Notes: a model not told the origin generated them from the sequence alone. 39,510 nt of DNA from Flaviramulus sp. (GCF_013001275.1 NZ_JABDMV010000075.1:1-39510), one strand, 5' to 3'; positions 1-9,124 are shown, numbered from the stretch's first letter. Numbers and translations: made by a program.

Positions 1-245
1 TGGTACGAGATGATAATGCTGGAGTAGATTTTGGTATTTGGAAAAACCTCTCTCCATCTCAATTATCTTGCCCTTTGGATGTACATTCCGGAAATGTAGC
101 TAGAAAATTAGGGCTTTTAAAACGAAAACAAAATGACGCCAAGGCATTAAAAGAACTAGACACTAGTTTAAGAAAATTTGATAATAGCGACCCTGTTAAA
201 TATGACTTTGCTTTGTTTGGCTTAGGTGTTTTTGAAGGGTTTTAA
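1..245 (+). CDS. DUF2400/TIGR02757 family protein, 3' end only
   Basis: An open frame runs in from the left edge (codons in phase with base 3) to a TAA at 243-245, giving about 80 C-terminal residues. The segment contains LSCPLDVHSGNVARKLGLL and ends in DFALFGLGVFEGF, which I recognise as the C-terminal part of the DUF2400/TIGR02757 family. That family is widespread in Bacteroidota and resembles helix-hairpin-helix DNA glycosylases, but its function is not established. The start and most of the protein lie outside the window. The next gene begins 54 bp downstream on the same strand. Confidence 0.75.
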   Translation, partial: VRDDNAGVDFGIWKNLSPSQLSCPLDVHSGNVARKLGLLKRKQNDAKALKELDTSLRKFDNSDPVKYDFALFGLGVFEGF

Positions 246-299
246 TAATTCTTTTATTTATCTTTAGCCTTACTGTTTAAATTTTTTTATCTCAATTAT

Positions 300-1796
300 A
301 TGAAACTTTGTTTTACTCTATTATTATCAATTTCTTCCTTATTAATTTTCTCACAAAAAAGAAAAATTCCGATTGATACTATCGTAATAACTAACCATAG
401 TACGACTATAAAAGGAATAAACATTTCATATACAGCCAGTACAGGAACACAACCTGTATGGAATAGTAAAGATGAGCCTATTGCGACACTTCAATATACA
501 TATTATGAGCGTTCGGACATAAAGGATAAAGCGAATAGACCTATACTTATTTCGTTTAACGGTGGTCCTGGTTCGGCATCAGTTTGGATGCATGTAGCTT
601 ATACGGGACCGAAAGTTATACATATGGATGATGAAGGGTATCCAATCCAACCCTATGGCGTTAGAAATAATCCTAATTCTATTCTCGATGTTGCAGATAT
701 TGTTTATGTAAACCCAGTAAATACTGGCTATTCTAGAATGGTTGAAGATAAAGAAGGTAATTTACCAGAACGAGAAACTTTTTTTGGTATTAATGCTGAT
801 ATTAAATATTTGGCTGAATGGATTAATACATTTGTTTCTAGAAAAAGTAGATGGGAATCTCCAAAATATATTATTGGTGAAAGTTATGGAGGAACTCGTG
901 TGATGGGTTTAGCAAAAGAGTTACAAAATAACCAATGGATGTATTTAAACGGCGTTATATTAGTGTCTCCAGCAGACTATAAACTATATAGAACTTCGCA
1001 ACCTGTTTATTCTGCACTAAACCTGCCCTATTTTACTGCAGCAGCTTGGTATCAAAATGTTTTAAATTCAGAATTACAGAAAAAAGATTTATTAGAAATT
1101 TTACCCGAAGTAGAAAATTTTACAATTAATTTCCTAATTCCTGCTTTAGCAAAAGGTGGTTTTATTTCTGCTAATGAACAACAATTTGTAGCAAAAAAAA
1201 TGGCTTACTATTCGGGTCTATCAGAAAAGTCAATTTTACAGCATAATTTAGACATTCCAACTAGCTTTTTCTGGAAAGAATTATTACGTGATGAAACTGG
1301 ACAAACCATAGGACGTTTGGATTCTAGATATTTAGGGATTGATAAAACTGAAGCCGGAAGTTCACCGGATTATAGCCCAGAATTGACTATGTGGAATCAC
1401 GCTTTTACTCCAGCAATAAACTATTATATTCGAGAGCATCTAAACTTTAAAACAGATGTGAAATATAATATGTTCGGTGATGTGCATCCATGGGATAGAC
1501 GTAACGATAATACTCGCGAAGATTTACGACAAGCCATGGCCCAAAACCCATATTTAAAAGTTCTTATTCAATCAGGATATTATGATGGTGCTACAACTTA
1601 TTTTGCAGCAAAGTATACCATGTGGCAAATTGACCCAAGTGGTAAAATGAAAGATAGATTTACTTTTAAAGGGTATAGAAGCGGACACATGATGTACTTG
1701 CGAAAAGATGATTTAATTTCTTCTAATGATGATATACGCGAGTTTATAAACAACTCATTATCTAAAGGAAAAGCCGCAAAATATAATAAAAAATAA
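300..1796 (+). CDS. Secreted S10-family serine carboxypeptidase-like protein
   Basis: A 498-residue protein with a Sec-type signal peptide (about residues 1-18, no lipobox Cys), so probably periplasmic or secreted. The serine carboxypeptidase fold is shown by the oxyanion-hole motif SFNGGPGSAS (about 85-94) and the nucleophile elbow GESYGG with Ser195. Asp429 (in SGYYDGAT) and His463 (in RSGHMMY) complete a plausible Ser-Asp-His triad. Family members release C-terminal amino acids from peptides; the substrate here is unknown. It is transcribed alone, ends in a strong hairpin terminator, and converges on an M61 peptidase gene. Bacterial S10 homologues are often listed simply as peptidase S10. 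Confidence 0.9.
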   Translation: MKLCFTLLLSISSLLIFSQKRKIPIDTIVITNHSTTIKGINISYTASTGTQPVWNSKDEPIATLQYTYYERSDIKDKANRPILISFNGGPGSASVWMHVAYTGPKVIHMDDEGYPIQPYGVRNNPNSILDVADIVYVNPVNTGYSRMVEDKEGNLPERETFFGINADIKYLAEWINTFVSRKSRWESPKYIIGESYGGTRVMGLAKELQNNQWMYLNGVILVSPADYKLYRTSQPVYSALNLPYFTAAAWYQNVLNSELQKKDLLEILPEVENFTINFLIPALAKGGFISANEQQFVAKKMAYYSGLSEKSILQHNLDIPTSFFWKELLRDETGQTIGRLDSRYLGIDKTEAGSSPDYSPELTMWNHAFTPAINYYIREHLNFKTDVKYNMFGDVHPWDRRNDNTREDLRQAMAQNPYLKVLIQSGYYDGATTYFAAKYTMWQIDPSGKMKDRFTFKGYRSGHMMYLRKDDLISSNDDIREFINNSLSKGKAAKYNKK

Positions 1797-1845
1797 TAAG
1801 ATGCTATTGAGGTTAATGTATCTCAATGTTAATCTCGAAAAAGAA

Positions 1846-1878
1846 AAGACTGATAAATTAAGTTAATTTATCAGTCTT
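1846..1878. terminator. Bidirectional terminator between S10 and M61 genes
   Basis: A perfect 15-bp stem (1846-1860 with 1864-1878) and 3-nt loop lies between two convergent genes and is flanked by A-rich and T-rich tracts, so it can end transcripts from both sides. A smaller hairpin (ATTGAG 1806-1811 with CTCAAT 1822-1827) precedes it on the S10 side. Confidence 0.85.
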
Positions 1879-1901
1879 AAATTTTATAATTCACTCAATA
1901 T

Positions 1902-3797
1902 TTATCCTTTTAACCAAGCTTCTCGTAACTCTTTTTCGGCATCGGTTGCGTCCTTCTTTTCCATGATTCCTTCACCCGTTGTGTAAGCCTGCGTTGTAAC
2001 CGTTTTAATTACAACTTCCTCTCCGTCTCTGTCTAGTTTTACTTCAATTTCTTTGCCTGGTTTCCACATAAATACTTCTTGTAAAACTTTATTTGCATTT
2101 TGCAAAGTTAATTCGGTACCATCAATAGATTTAATTACATCATTTGGTTGCGCTCCTTGCTCTGCCCAAAAACTGTTGTTAAGAACAGAATCAACAAAGA
2201 AAATAGTTCCGTTTTGTGGATTACCACTAACTATTGGTACTCCATTCATTAATATGTAATTAGCTTCCACCTTTCCTTCTCCAATCTCTAATCCTACTTT
2301 ACTGAAAAACTCGCTATAATTTATTGGAGTATCTCCAACAACGTGAGTGTTTAAAAACTCGCCTATTGATGGATATGTCATAGCGGTGATTTCGTCAATT
2401 AGTTTATCATCTTCAAATGGTTTGCTTTTGCCATACTGGTTTGACAGCTCTTTCATTAATGATAATATACCTCTTTGTCCATTACTTTCTTCACGCATTA
2501 AAATATCAATGCACATCCCAATTAGAGCGCCTTTTTGATAAACATTTAAATATTGATCCTTGTATGGAGCTTTTAAAATATTCTCACTCATTATGGTAAA
2601 ACTCATAGCATCATTTAATCGCTTTGAAAATTGAATTTTATCCATAATTTTATTATAAAATTCACTCTCTTCGACTAATCCTTGATCTACCTGGAATAAA
2701 GTCGCAAAATACTCTGTAACTCCTTCATACATCCATAAATGCTTTGAAAATGTTGGGTTGTCATAGTCAAAATAATGGATATCTTCAGAATGCACACTTA
2801 ATGGCGTTACAATATGAAAAAATTCATGAGAAACCACATCAATCATACTTTCAGCTAATGCTTCTTCATTCATCGATTCTGGCAAAACAACTACGGTAGA
2901 TGTATGGTGCTCTAATGCCCCAAATCCTTTCGGCGATTCTTCTTTTCCTTCTGATAAATACAAATAAATATCATATCGTGATGTTGTATTAACATCGCCT
3001 AAATACGCTTTTTGTGCTTGCATCATTTTATAAATAGTTTCCTTCAAAGATGCTGCACTATGTACATTATTTGGCGAATAAACACTCAAGACAATTTTTA
3101 TATCACCAACTTCAAACTCTTCAACATCTAAATTACCATACATCATTGGGTTATCGGTTATATCAAAATATCGTGGTGCTATATAACTTGATGTTATGTT
3201 TTTGCCGTCTTCACTAGTTTTCGAACTTACATTTTGCAATGCAGAAGTTCTTACAAATTCTGTCGGAGCGGTAACATCTAATTTATACTGGTTATTTTTT
3301 AAAGAATCAAAATATCCAATAAAACCATGTAAGTTTAAAACGTAATTTTCAGGTTCAATATTAGTTCCGGAAGGTGAAAAAGGCACTTCTTCTCCTATTC
3401 CTCCTACTTTTTCAACGTCATAAGTATCATTTACTAAATAGGTTATTTTATCTAACTGTTTAGCATTTGCAATGGTCCAAGTGTTATTATCCACTTTATT
3501 AAATGTCATTTCATTTCCTGCGTAATCAATGGCTTTAAAGTCATCAACATACTTTCCAAAATCACTTACAGAATAGGTGCCTTGCACTACTTTAGGAAGT
3601 CTATAAGTTACAGTCTCAATAGTAAAACGTCCAGGATTTATAGTTACAGGTGCTTTATCATCAACTACGTTGGCTAAATCAATAGCTGTTTCAATAGGTA
3701 AGCTTGTTGCCAAATCGTTAGTTACATTTTTTGTTGAACTACAACTAGCAACTAAAAGCCCTATCATTAAAGTCGCGGTAAGAATTCTTTTATTCAT
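1902..3797 (-). CDS. M61-family metallopeptidase lipoprotein with C-terminal PDZ domain
   Basis: A 631-residue protein with a lipoprotein signal (lipobox ending at Cys19, then SSTKN), so it is probably membrane anchored. An N-terminal beta-rich domain is followed by the zinc-binding HEFFH motif (His324, Glu325, His328), with Glu358 in MYEGVTEYFA as the likely third ligand. This is the arrangement of the M61 glycyl aminopeptidase family. A PDZ domain lies at about residues 520-600 (QGAQPNDVIKSIDGTEL). M61 enzymes remove N-terminal residues, often Gly or Ala, or act as endopeptidases; the substrate here is unknown. It is monocistronic. A TATTTTCG box sits 32 bp upstream of the start. Confidence 0.9.
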   Translation of the reverse strand: MNKRILTATLMIGLLVASCSSTKNVTNDLATSLPIETAIDLANVVDDKAPVTINPGRFTIETVTYRLPKVVQGTYSVSDFGKYVDDFKAIDYAGNEMTFNKVDNNTWTIANAKQLDKITYLVNDTYDVEKVGGIGEEVPFSPSGTNIEPENYVLNLHGFIGYFDSLKNNQYKLDVTAPTEFVRTSALQNVSSKTSEDGKNITSSYIAPRYFDITDNPMMYGNLDVEEFEVGDIKIVLSVYSPNNVHSAASLKETIYKMMQAQKAYLGDVNTTSRYDIYLYLSEGKEESPKGFGALEHHTSTVVVLPESMNEEALAESMIDVVSHEFFHIVTPLSVHSEDIHYFDYDNPTFSKHLWMYEGVTEYFATLFQVDQGLVEESEFYNKIMDKIQFSKRLNDAMSFTIMSENILKAPYKDQYLNVYQKGALIGMCIDILMREESNGQRGILSLMKELSNQYGKSKPFEDDKLIDEITAMTYPSIGEFLNTHVVGDTPINYSEFFSKVGLEIGEGKVEANYILMNGVPIVSGNPQNGTIFFVDSVLNNSFWAEQGAQPNDVIKSIDGTELTLQNANKVLQEVFMWKPGKEIEVKLDRDGEEVVIKTVTTQAYTTGEGIMEKKDATDAEKELREAWLKG

Positions 3798-3828
3798 GAA
3801 ATTGATTTTATTATTTTTTAAGTGACGT

Positions 3829-3836
3829 CGAAAATA
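3829..3836 (-). promoter_or_regulatory. Possible -7 box for the M61 peptidase gene
   Basis: TATTTTCG on the minus strand, close to the Bacteroidota -7 consensus TAnnTTTG, about 32 bp before the start codon. No convincing -33 TTTG is visible, so this is tentative. Confidence 0.35.
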
Positions 3837-3867
3837 CTATTATGTTACATGTTATTCTCTTAATTTT

Positions 3868-3896
3868 TTGTTAAAAACGGTATTTATGTATCTTCG
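3868..3896 (+). promoter_or_regulatory. Promoter for the glycosyltransferase gene (TTG-n18-TATCTTCG)
   Basis: TTG at 3868-3870, 18 nt, then TATCTTCG at 3889-3896 matches the Bacteroidota -33/-7 layout with T to C at one position. The ATG follows at 3901, four bases after the box, so the transcript would start at or very near the start codon. Confidence 0.6.
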
Positions 3897-3900
3897 TTAA

Positions 3901-4908
3901 ATGCAAAATAATTTGGTAAGTATCCTTATTCCATTTAAAAATACAGAAGCATTTATATCCGATTGTTTAAAATCTATTTTAACCCAAACTTATAAAGATT
4001 GGGAGTTAATAATTGTTGATGATGCCTCAACCGACAATAGCTATAAAATAGTGGAAAAATTTGCTAAAAATGACAACAGAATAAAACTTTTAAAAAATAC
4101 TGGAAACGGTATTATAGATGCCCTTAATTTAGGATTAAAACATAGCAAAGGTGAGTTCATCACACGTATGGATAGTGACGATTTGATGCGTCCAAATAAA
4201 CTAGAAATTCTTGCAAATAATTTAATTAAAACCGGCAAAGGCCATATTGCCATTGGGTTGGTTAATTATTTTTCTGAAGCCGGTATTAAATCTGGTTATA
4301 AAAATTACGAAATATGGTTAAATGCATTAACAAAAACTGGATACAATTATTCTGAAATTTATAAAGAATGTGTAATCCCATCACCATGTTGGATGATTCA
4401 TAAAGAAGATTTAATTGCTTGTGATGCTTTTAATCCAGAAAGATACCCTGAAGATTACGATTTAGCCTTTAGGTTTTACAAGAATAACCTAAAATGTATT
4501 CCTTGTAAAGATATTTTACACGATTGGCGTGATTATAACACACGTACATCACGAACTCATGTGCATTATGCTGTAAATCATTTTATACCCTTGAAACTAG
4601 ATTATTTTTTAGAATTAGATTATAATTCTGAGAAAACTCTTCTTATTTGGGGCGCCGGAACTAAAGGAAAAACTATTGCTAAAATATTAATTGAGAAGAA
4701 TATCCCATTTGAATGGATTTGCGATAATCCAAAAAAAATAGGGCGCGATATTTACGGAATAATATTAAAACCTTTCAATCATTTAGAAAAAATAAAAAAT
4801 TCTCAAAGTATAATAACCGTTGCCAATAAAAACTCGCAGCAAGAAATTAAAAACTATATACAAAACCTAAATATGAAACCTATAGAAGGTTATATTTTTT
4901 TCTGTTAA
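3901..4908 (+). CDS. Family 2 glycosyltransferase with C-terminal Rossmann-like domain
   Basis: A 335-residue soluble protein. Residues 1 to about 230 form a GT-A glycosyltransferase: SILIPFKNTEAF at the N-terminus, IIVDDASTDNS for nucleotide binding, and the metal-binding MDSDD motif near residue 81. A later PEDYDLAFRF segment supplies the usual acidic acceptor-site residues. After about residue 245 comes LLIWGAGTKGKTIAKIL, a glycine-rich Rossmann-type loop, followed by CDNPKKIGRDIYG, typical of sugar-modifying domains in surface polysaccharide proteins. It probably acts at the cytoplasmic face in glycan assembly; donor and acceptor are unknown. No membrane segment is visible. The next gene has its own -7 box. 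Confidence 0.88.
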   Translation: MQNNLVSILIPFKNTEAFISDCLKSILTQTYKDWELIIVDDASTDNSYKIVEKFAKNDNRIKLLKNTGNGIIDALNLGLKHSKGEFITRMDSDDLMRPNKLEILANNLIKTGKGHIAIGLVNYFSEAGIKSGYKNYEIWLNALTKTGYNYSEIYKECVIPSPCWMIHKEDLIACDAFNPERYPEDYDLAFRFYKNNLKCIPCKDILHDWRDYNTRTSRTHVHYAVNHFIPLKLDYFLELDYNSEKTLLIWGAGTKGKTIAKILIEKNIPFEWICDNPKKIGRDIYGIILKPFNHLEKIKNSQSIITVANKNSQQEIKNYIQNLNMKPIEGYIFFC

Positions 4909-4922
4909 TTAAAAAAAATATG

Positions 4923-4930
4923 TAGCTTTG
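4923..4930 (+). promoter_or_regulatory. -7 box for the batA-like gene
   Basis: TAGCTTTG is an exact match to TAnnTTTG, 16 bp before the ATG at 4947. The -33 region shows only TCTG at the expected distance, so the upstream half is weak. It lies in the short gap after the glycosyltransferase gene. Confidence 0.5.
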
Positions 4931-4946
4931 ACAAATCTAAAAAGGA

Positions 4947-6872
4947 ATGCAGTTTAAACACCCCGAAATTCTTTACGCCTTACTTCTACTGCTTATTCCT
5001 ATTATTATTCACTTATTCCAATTACGTAAATTTCAAAAAGTTAGCTTTACAAATGTTGCTTTTTTAAAAGAAGCAACACTTCAAACTAGAAAAAGCTCCC
5101 GTATTAAAAAATGGTTTATTTTATGCACAAGAATATTGCTTTTAGCTGCTCTTGTTTTAGCTTTTGCTCAACCATTTACGTCAAAAACAGATACATTTAA
5201 AGCTGAAAAAGAAACTGTGATCTACCTAGACAACTCCTTTAGTATGCAGGCAAAAGGGAATAAAGGCGAGCTTTTTAAACGTGCAATACAAGATGTTATA
5301 AGTAATGTTCCTAACGAAGAAAAAATATCTATTATTACGAACAATTATATATACAGAAATACAACTTTAAAATCTTTAAAAAACGAATTATTGCAACTTA
5401 ATTATTCCTCTAACAAACTTACATTAAATTCTGCTTTTTTAAAATGTAAAACAGCTTTTAAAAACAAAACTGGGACAATAAAAAACTTAGTTTTCATTAG
5501 CGATTTTCAAAAAAACATGTCAGATTTTGAAATAAAATCAGATTCTCTAACCCAACTTCATTTGGTTAAATTACAACCCGTTAACACTAATAATATAGCG
5601 ATTGATAGTGTATCTATATCTAATATTTCTATAAATACAATTGAATTAAAAGTACAATTGAAAAATAGCGGGATTCCATCAGAAAATATGCCCATTTCAT
5701 TATATAATAACGACAAACTTATAGCAAAAACATCTGTCGCGATAGATAAAAAGGCAGAAACTATATTTACACTTCCAGCTAACCAAACTATTAATGGAAA
5801 AATAACTATCGATGATGCTAATTTAGAGTTTGATAATACCCTGTATTTTAATTTAAACCGCGCTTCTAAAATTAATGTATTGGCATTAAATGCAAATGAT
5901 AATACATTTTTAAAACGCATCTACCCGGACTCAGAATTTAATTATACATCAACTACTGAAAGTCAATTAAATTATAATAATATAGACAAACAAAACTTAA
6001 TTGTACTAAATGAAATAAATGATATTTCGGTAGCTTTAAATACTATTTTAAAACAATTTATTAATCAAGGAGGTTCGTTAATCGTAATTCCGTCAACTAA
6101 TATAAATACAAACTCATACAATTCATTTTTAGCTAATTACGGATTAAGTATTGGTGATTTAATTCAATCAGAAAAACGAATAACTAAAATAAAATATTCG
6201 AATCCACTATATAATAATGGAGTTTTTGAAAAACAAGTAAGTAATTTTCAATACCCAAAAGTTAATCAGTATTATAACCTAGCAGCCAACAATATATCGC
6301 CAGTTTTACAATATGAAGACGACAAGATTTTCTTAGGTCAAAATAATAATCTGTTTATGTTTTCATCGGCATTAAATGAAAACAACTCAAACTTTAAAAA
6401 TTCACCATTAATTGTTCCTACCCTATATAATATAGCAAAACAGAGTTTTAAAATACCTGAATTATATTATAATATTGGAAAAGACAATACCTATGAAGTG
6501 GAAACAAAATTGGATCAAGATGCTGTTTTATCGCTCAATAGTGATGAGATTTCGATTATTCCGAAGCAACAATATTTTAATCATAAAGTACTAATTAACA
6601 CCTTGGAAAGTCCAACGAAGGCTGCGACTTATTCCATAAATAACAAAAATGAAACAATTAAAAATGTAAGTTATAATTATGATAGGTCTGAAAGCGATTT
6701 GGTTTATGAAAATCTGTCAAATTTAAATGAGATAACTCAAAGTAATTCTATATCTGAAGTTTTTGATATTATAAAAAGCGAGACAAAAGTTAACGAGCTA
6801 TGGAAATGGTTTGTTATTTTTGCACTGGCGTTATTAATTATTGAAATGCTCATCTTAAAATTTTTTAAATGA
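4947..6872 (+). CDS. BatA-like membrane protein (N-terminal double-TM domain, VWA-like)
   Basis: A 641-residue protein beginning with the aerotolerance-regulator N-terminal domain (TIGR02226 type): FKHPEILYALLLLLIPII, a first membrane segment at about 8-22, basic RKFQKVSFTNVAFL, and a second segment at about 58-75. A von Willebrand A-like domain follows with a DxSxS metal motif, LDNSFSM (Asp95, Ser97, Ser99). The middle is an Asn/Ile-rich extracytoplasmic region, and a last membrane helix (WFVIFALALLIIEMLIL) sits near the C-terminus. Bat proteins are linked to stress tolerance in Bacteroidota, but the biochemical role of this branch is unknown. Its TGA overlaps the next gene's ATG (ATGA), so the two are translationally coupled. 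Confidence 0.85.
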   Translation: MQFKHPEILYALLLLLIPIIIHLFQLRKFQKVSFTNVAFLKEATLQTRKSSRIKKWFILCTRILLLAALVLAFAQPFTSKTDTFKAEKETVIYLDNSFSMQAKGNKGELFKRAIQDVISNVPNEEKISIITNNYIYRNTTLKSLKNELLQLNYSSNKLTLNSAFLKCKTAFKNKTGTIKNLVFISDFQKNMSDFEIKSDSLTQLHLVKLQPVNTNNIAIDSVSISNISINTIELKVQLKNSGIPSENMPISLYNNDKLIAKTSVAIDKKAETIFTLPANQTINGKITIDDANLEFDNTLYFNLNRASKINVLALNANDNTFLKRIYPDSEFNYTSTTESQLNYNNIDKQNLIVLNEINDISVALNTILKQFINQGGSLIVIPSTNINTNSYNSFLANYGLSIGDLIQSEKRITKIKYSNPLYNNGVFEKQVSNFQYPKVNQYYNLAANNISPVLQYEDDKIFLGQNNNLFMFSSALNENNSNFKNSPLIVPTLYNIAKQSFKIPELYYNIGKDNTYEVETKLDQDAVLSLNSDEISIIPKQQYFNHKVLINTLESPTKAATYSINNKNETIKNVSYNYDRSESDLVYENLSNLNEITQSNSISEVFDIIKSETKVNELWKWFVIFALALLIIEMLILKFFK

Positions 6873-8122
6873 ACATAATTATAAAATCTGCTACCATAAT
6901 AGATTCTAAGAGTGACTTTCATACTACTACTCAAGATATATTAATTGAAAATGGTATAATTACAGCGGTTTCTAAATCTATAAAGAATCCTAAAAATTAT
7001 CGAGAAATTAAATTAGACAATCTGCATGTTTCGCAGGGTTGGTTTGATAGCAGCGTTAGTTTTGGTGAGCCAGGTTATGAAGAGCGAGATACTATAAAAA
7101 ACGGACTTAAAACAGCTGCGGCTTCTGGTTTTACATCTGTAGCTTTGAACCCAAATACAAATCCTGTATTAGATTCAAATGCCGATATTACTTTTATAAA
7201 TTCCAAATCAAATAATGATATTGTAAAATTGCTGCCAATTGGTGCATTAACTTCCGCAAGTAATGGTAAAGATTTAGCCGAACTTTATGATATGAACACA
7301 GCAGGTGCCGTAGCATTCTATGATTATAAAAAACCTATTTCAAATCCTAATTTGATGAAGATTGCTTTGCAATATGCGAGTAATTTCGGAGGTTTAGTTT
7401 GTTCTTTTCCACAAGAAAACAGAATATCCGGTAATGGTGTTATGAATGAAAATATAACAAGCACTTCACTTGGTTTAAAAGGGATACCTAATTTGGCAGA
7501 AGATTTACAGGTAGCACGTGATTTGTTTTTGTTGGAATATACTGGCGGTAAATTACATATCCCAACCATTTCAACAGCAACCTCTGTCGCGCTTATAAGA
7601 GAAGCTAAAAAGAAGAAACTAGATGTTTCCTGCAGTGTTGCCATTCACAATTTATATTTTAATGATGAATCTTTAAATGATTTTAATTCTCATTTTAAAG
7701 TATTACCACCTTTACGTACCAAAACAGATGTAGATGCTTTAATTGACGGCGTAAAAGACGGTACTATCGATATGGTTACAAGCGATCACACACCTATTGA
7801 TGTGGAGCAAAAGAAAGTTGAGTTCGATTATGCCGAATATGGAACTATTGGTTTAGAAAGCGCTTTTGGCGCTCTTCAAAACATATTTACTTTAAAAAAG
7901 AGTATAGATGTTTTAACTAAAGGTAAAACTAGATTTGGTTTTGAAAACTCATCAATAAACATTGGAGAGCAAATAAATATAACCCTTTTTAATCCGGATA
8001 TAAAATATACATTTTCAAAAAGTGATTTCATTTCAAAATCAAAAAATGCCATTTTTGAAAATGAAATTTTAAAAGGAAAAGTTTACGGTATAATAGCTAA
8101 TAAAAAAGTAGCTTTAAATTAA
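6869..8122 (+). CDS. Dihydroorotase-like protein, probably non-catalytic
   Basis: 417 residues in the amidohydrolase/type I dihydroorotase family, which makes dihydroorotate from carbamoyl-aspartate in pyrimidine synthesis. Family features kept: NPNTNP (94-99), ARDLFLLEYTGGKLH with His230, AIHNLYFNDE with His260, and TSDHTP with Asp306. The metal and substrate motif normally read as DxHxHLREPG is here DSSVSFGEPG (60-69): both metal-binding His are Ser (62 and 64) and the substrate-binding Arg is Gly66. The usual ED of the bridging-ligand region reads QEN (about 182-184). I infer loss of hydrolase activity, as in the non-catalytic PyrC' subunits known beside some aspartate transcarbamoylases. 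It overlaps the batA-like gene by 4 bp and precedes the DUF4870-like gene by 6 bp. Automated annotation would probably call it pyrC. Confidence 0.85.
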   Translation: MNIIIKSATIIDSKSDFHTTTQDILIENGIITAVSKSIKNPKNYREIKLDNLHVSQGWFDSSVSFGEPGYEERDTIKNGLKTAAASGFTSVALNPNTNPVLDSNADITFINSKSNNDIVKLLPIGALTSASNGKDLAELYDMNTAGAVAFYDYKKPISNPNLMKIALQYASNFGGLVCSFPQENRISGNGVMNENITSTSLGLKGIPNLAEDLQVARDLFLLEYTGGKLHIPTISTATSVALIREAKKKKLDVSCSVAIHNLYFNDESLNDFNSHFKVLPPLRTKTDVDALIDGVKDGTIDMVTSDHTPIDVEQKKVEFDYAEYGTIGLESAFGALQNIFTLKKSIDVLTKGKTRFGFENSSINIGEQINITLFNPDIKYTFSKSDFISKSKNAIFENEILKGKVYGIIANKKVALN

Positions 8123-8128
8123 GTTATT

Positions 8129-8467
8129 ATGACTCAAGAAGATATTGAAAAAGGACGCAATAATGCCATCATTAGCTATTTCACAATTTTCGGTGTTATA
8201 ATTGCCTATTTTTTGAATAATGAAGATCACAAAAAAAGTGCCTTCGCAAGTTTTCATATTAGGCAATCTTTAGGCCTCTGGTTAACTTTTTGGGCGTTAG
8301 GGTACATTATTGGAAGTTTTGATAGTTGGTTAGTTACATCTAGCTTCTATATATTTTTTGCTGTACTTTTTATATATGGCTTTATAAATGCGATTGGAAG
8401 AAAAACGCAATCAGTTCCACTTGTTGGAGCTTTTTATCAAAAATTATTCGCAAATCTAGGTAACTAA
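8129..8467 (+). CDS. Small membrane protein, DUF4870-like
   Basis: 112 residues with three probable membrane segments (about 14-28, 48-65 and 70-88). ISYFTIFGVIIAYFLN, a hydrophilic stretch, then FASFHIRQSLGLWL resembles DUF4870/TIC20-type small membrane proteins, where an H-x-x-Q-S/A motif begins the second helix. The function is unknown. It sits 6 bp after the dihydroorotase-like gene and directly abuts the hydrolase gene, so it is probably in the same operon. Confidence 0.7.
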   Translation: MTQEDIEKGRNNAIISYFTIFGVIIAYFLNNEDHKKSAFASFHIRQSLGLWLTFWALGYIIGSFDSWLVTSSFYIFFAVLFIYGFINAIGRKTQSVPLVGAFYQKLFANLGN

Positions 8468-9124
8468 ATGACAAACACATCTCTATCCTTACAACATATT
8501 ATAAGAGAATCTTCCCTAAAAGAAAATGCACCGTTATTAATTATGCTTCATGGCTATGGAAGCGATGAAAACGACTTATTTTCGTTTGCAAACGAGTTGC
8601 AAGAAGAACTTTTTATTATTTCTGTTAAAGCACCAATTGCAATGCAACCTTTTGGCAATGCCTGGTATGCAATAAATTTCGATGCCGAAAAAGGCAAATG
8701 GAGTGATAATGAGCAGGCCAAAGCATCTCGGGATTTAATTATGAAATTTATTGATGAAGTTACAGTAGCTTATCGAGTAAATAAAGACAATATAACACTT
8801 TTGGGCTTTAGTCAAGGTAGCATATTAGCTTATGCCTTGGCCTTAACTTATCCAGAAAAAGTTAAAAATGTTATTGCCTTAAGTGGTTATGTAAATCAAG
8901 ACCTTCTTCCAGATGATTTACAAAACAAAAATTATTCTGGTTTAAATTTTTATTGTTCGCATGGCAGTGTAGATCAAGTAATTCCAGTAGATTGGGCGAG
9001 ACAAACTGTACCTTTTTTAAATGACTTAAACATTAAACACAAATACTCTGAATTTCCTGTTGGTCATGGTGTGGCTCCTCAAAATTTTTACGAGTTGAAA
9101 GAATGGTTATCCAAACGTATATAA
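8468..9124 (+). CDS. Alpha/beta hydrolase, phospholipase/carboxylesterase family
   Basis: 218 residues of the Abhydrolase_2 (carboxylesterase/phospholipase) type: PLLIMLHGYGSDENDLF at the oxyanion hole, nucleophile elbow GFSQGS (Ser at about 118), acid in GSVDQVIP (Asp at about 170) and His in VGHGVAP (about 200). There is no signal peptide, so it is cytoplasmic. Members hydrolyse short-chain esters or lysophospholipids; the substrate cannot be read from sequence. The start codon directly follows the previous stop, so it is the last gene of the batA-like operon, with a 35-bp gap to the next gene. Confidence 0.85.
   Translation: MTNTSLSLQHIIRESSLKENAPLLIMLHGYGSDENDLFSFANELQEELFIISVKAPIAMQPFGNAWYAINFDAEKGKWSDNEQAKASRDLIMKFIDEVTVAYRVNKDNITLLGFSQGSILAYALALTYPEKVKNVIALSGYVNQDLLPDDLQNKNYSGLNFYCSHGSVDQVIPVDWARQTVPFLNDLNIKHKYSEFPVGHGVAPQNFYELKEWLSKRI

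Noticed and set aside
5558-5920. 120-codon open frame antisense to the batA-like gene
   Set aside because: It lies entirely within a well-supported gene and shows no family pattern; it is a shadow of the AT-rich coding strand.
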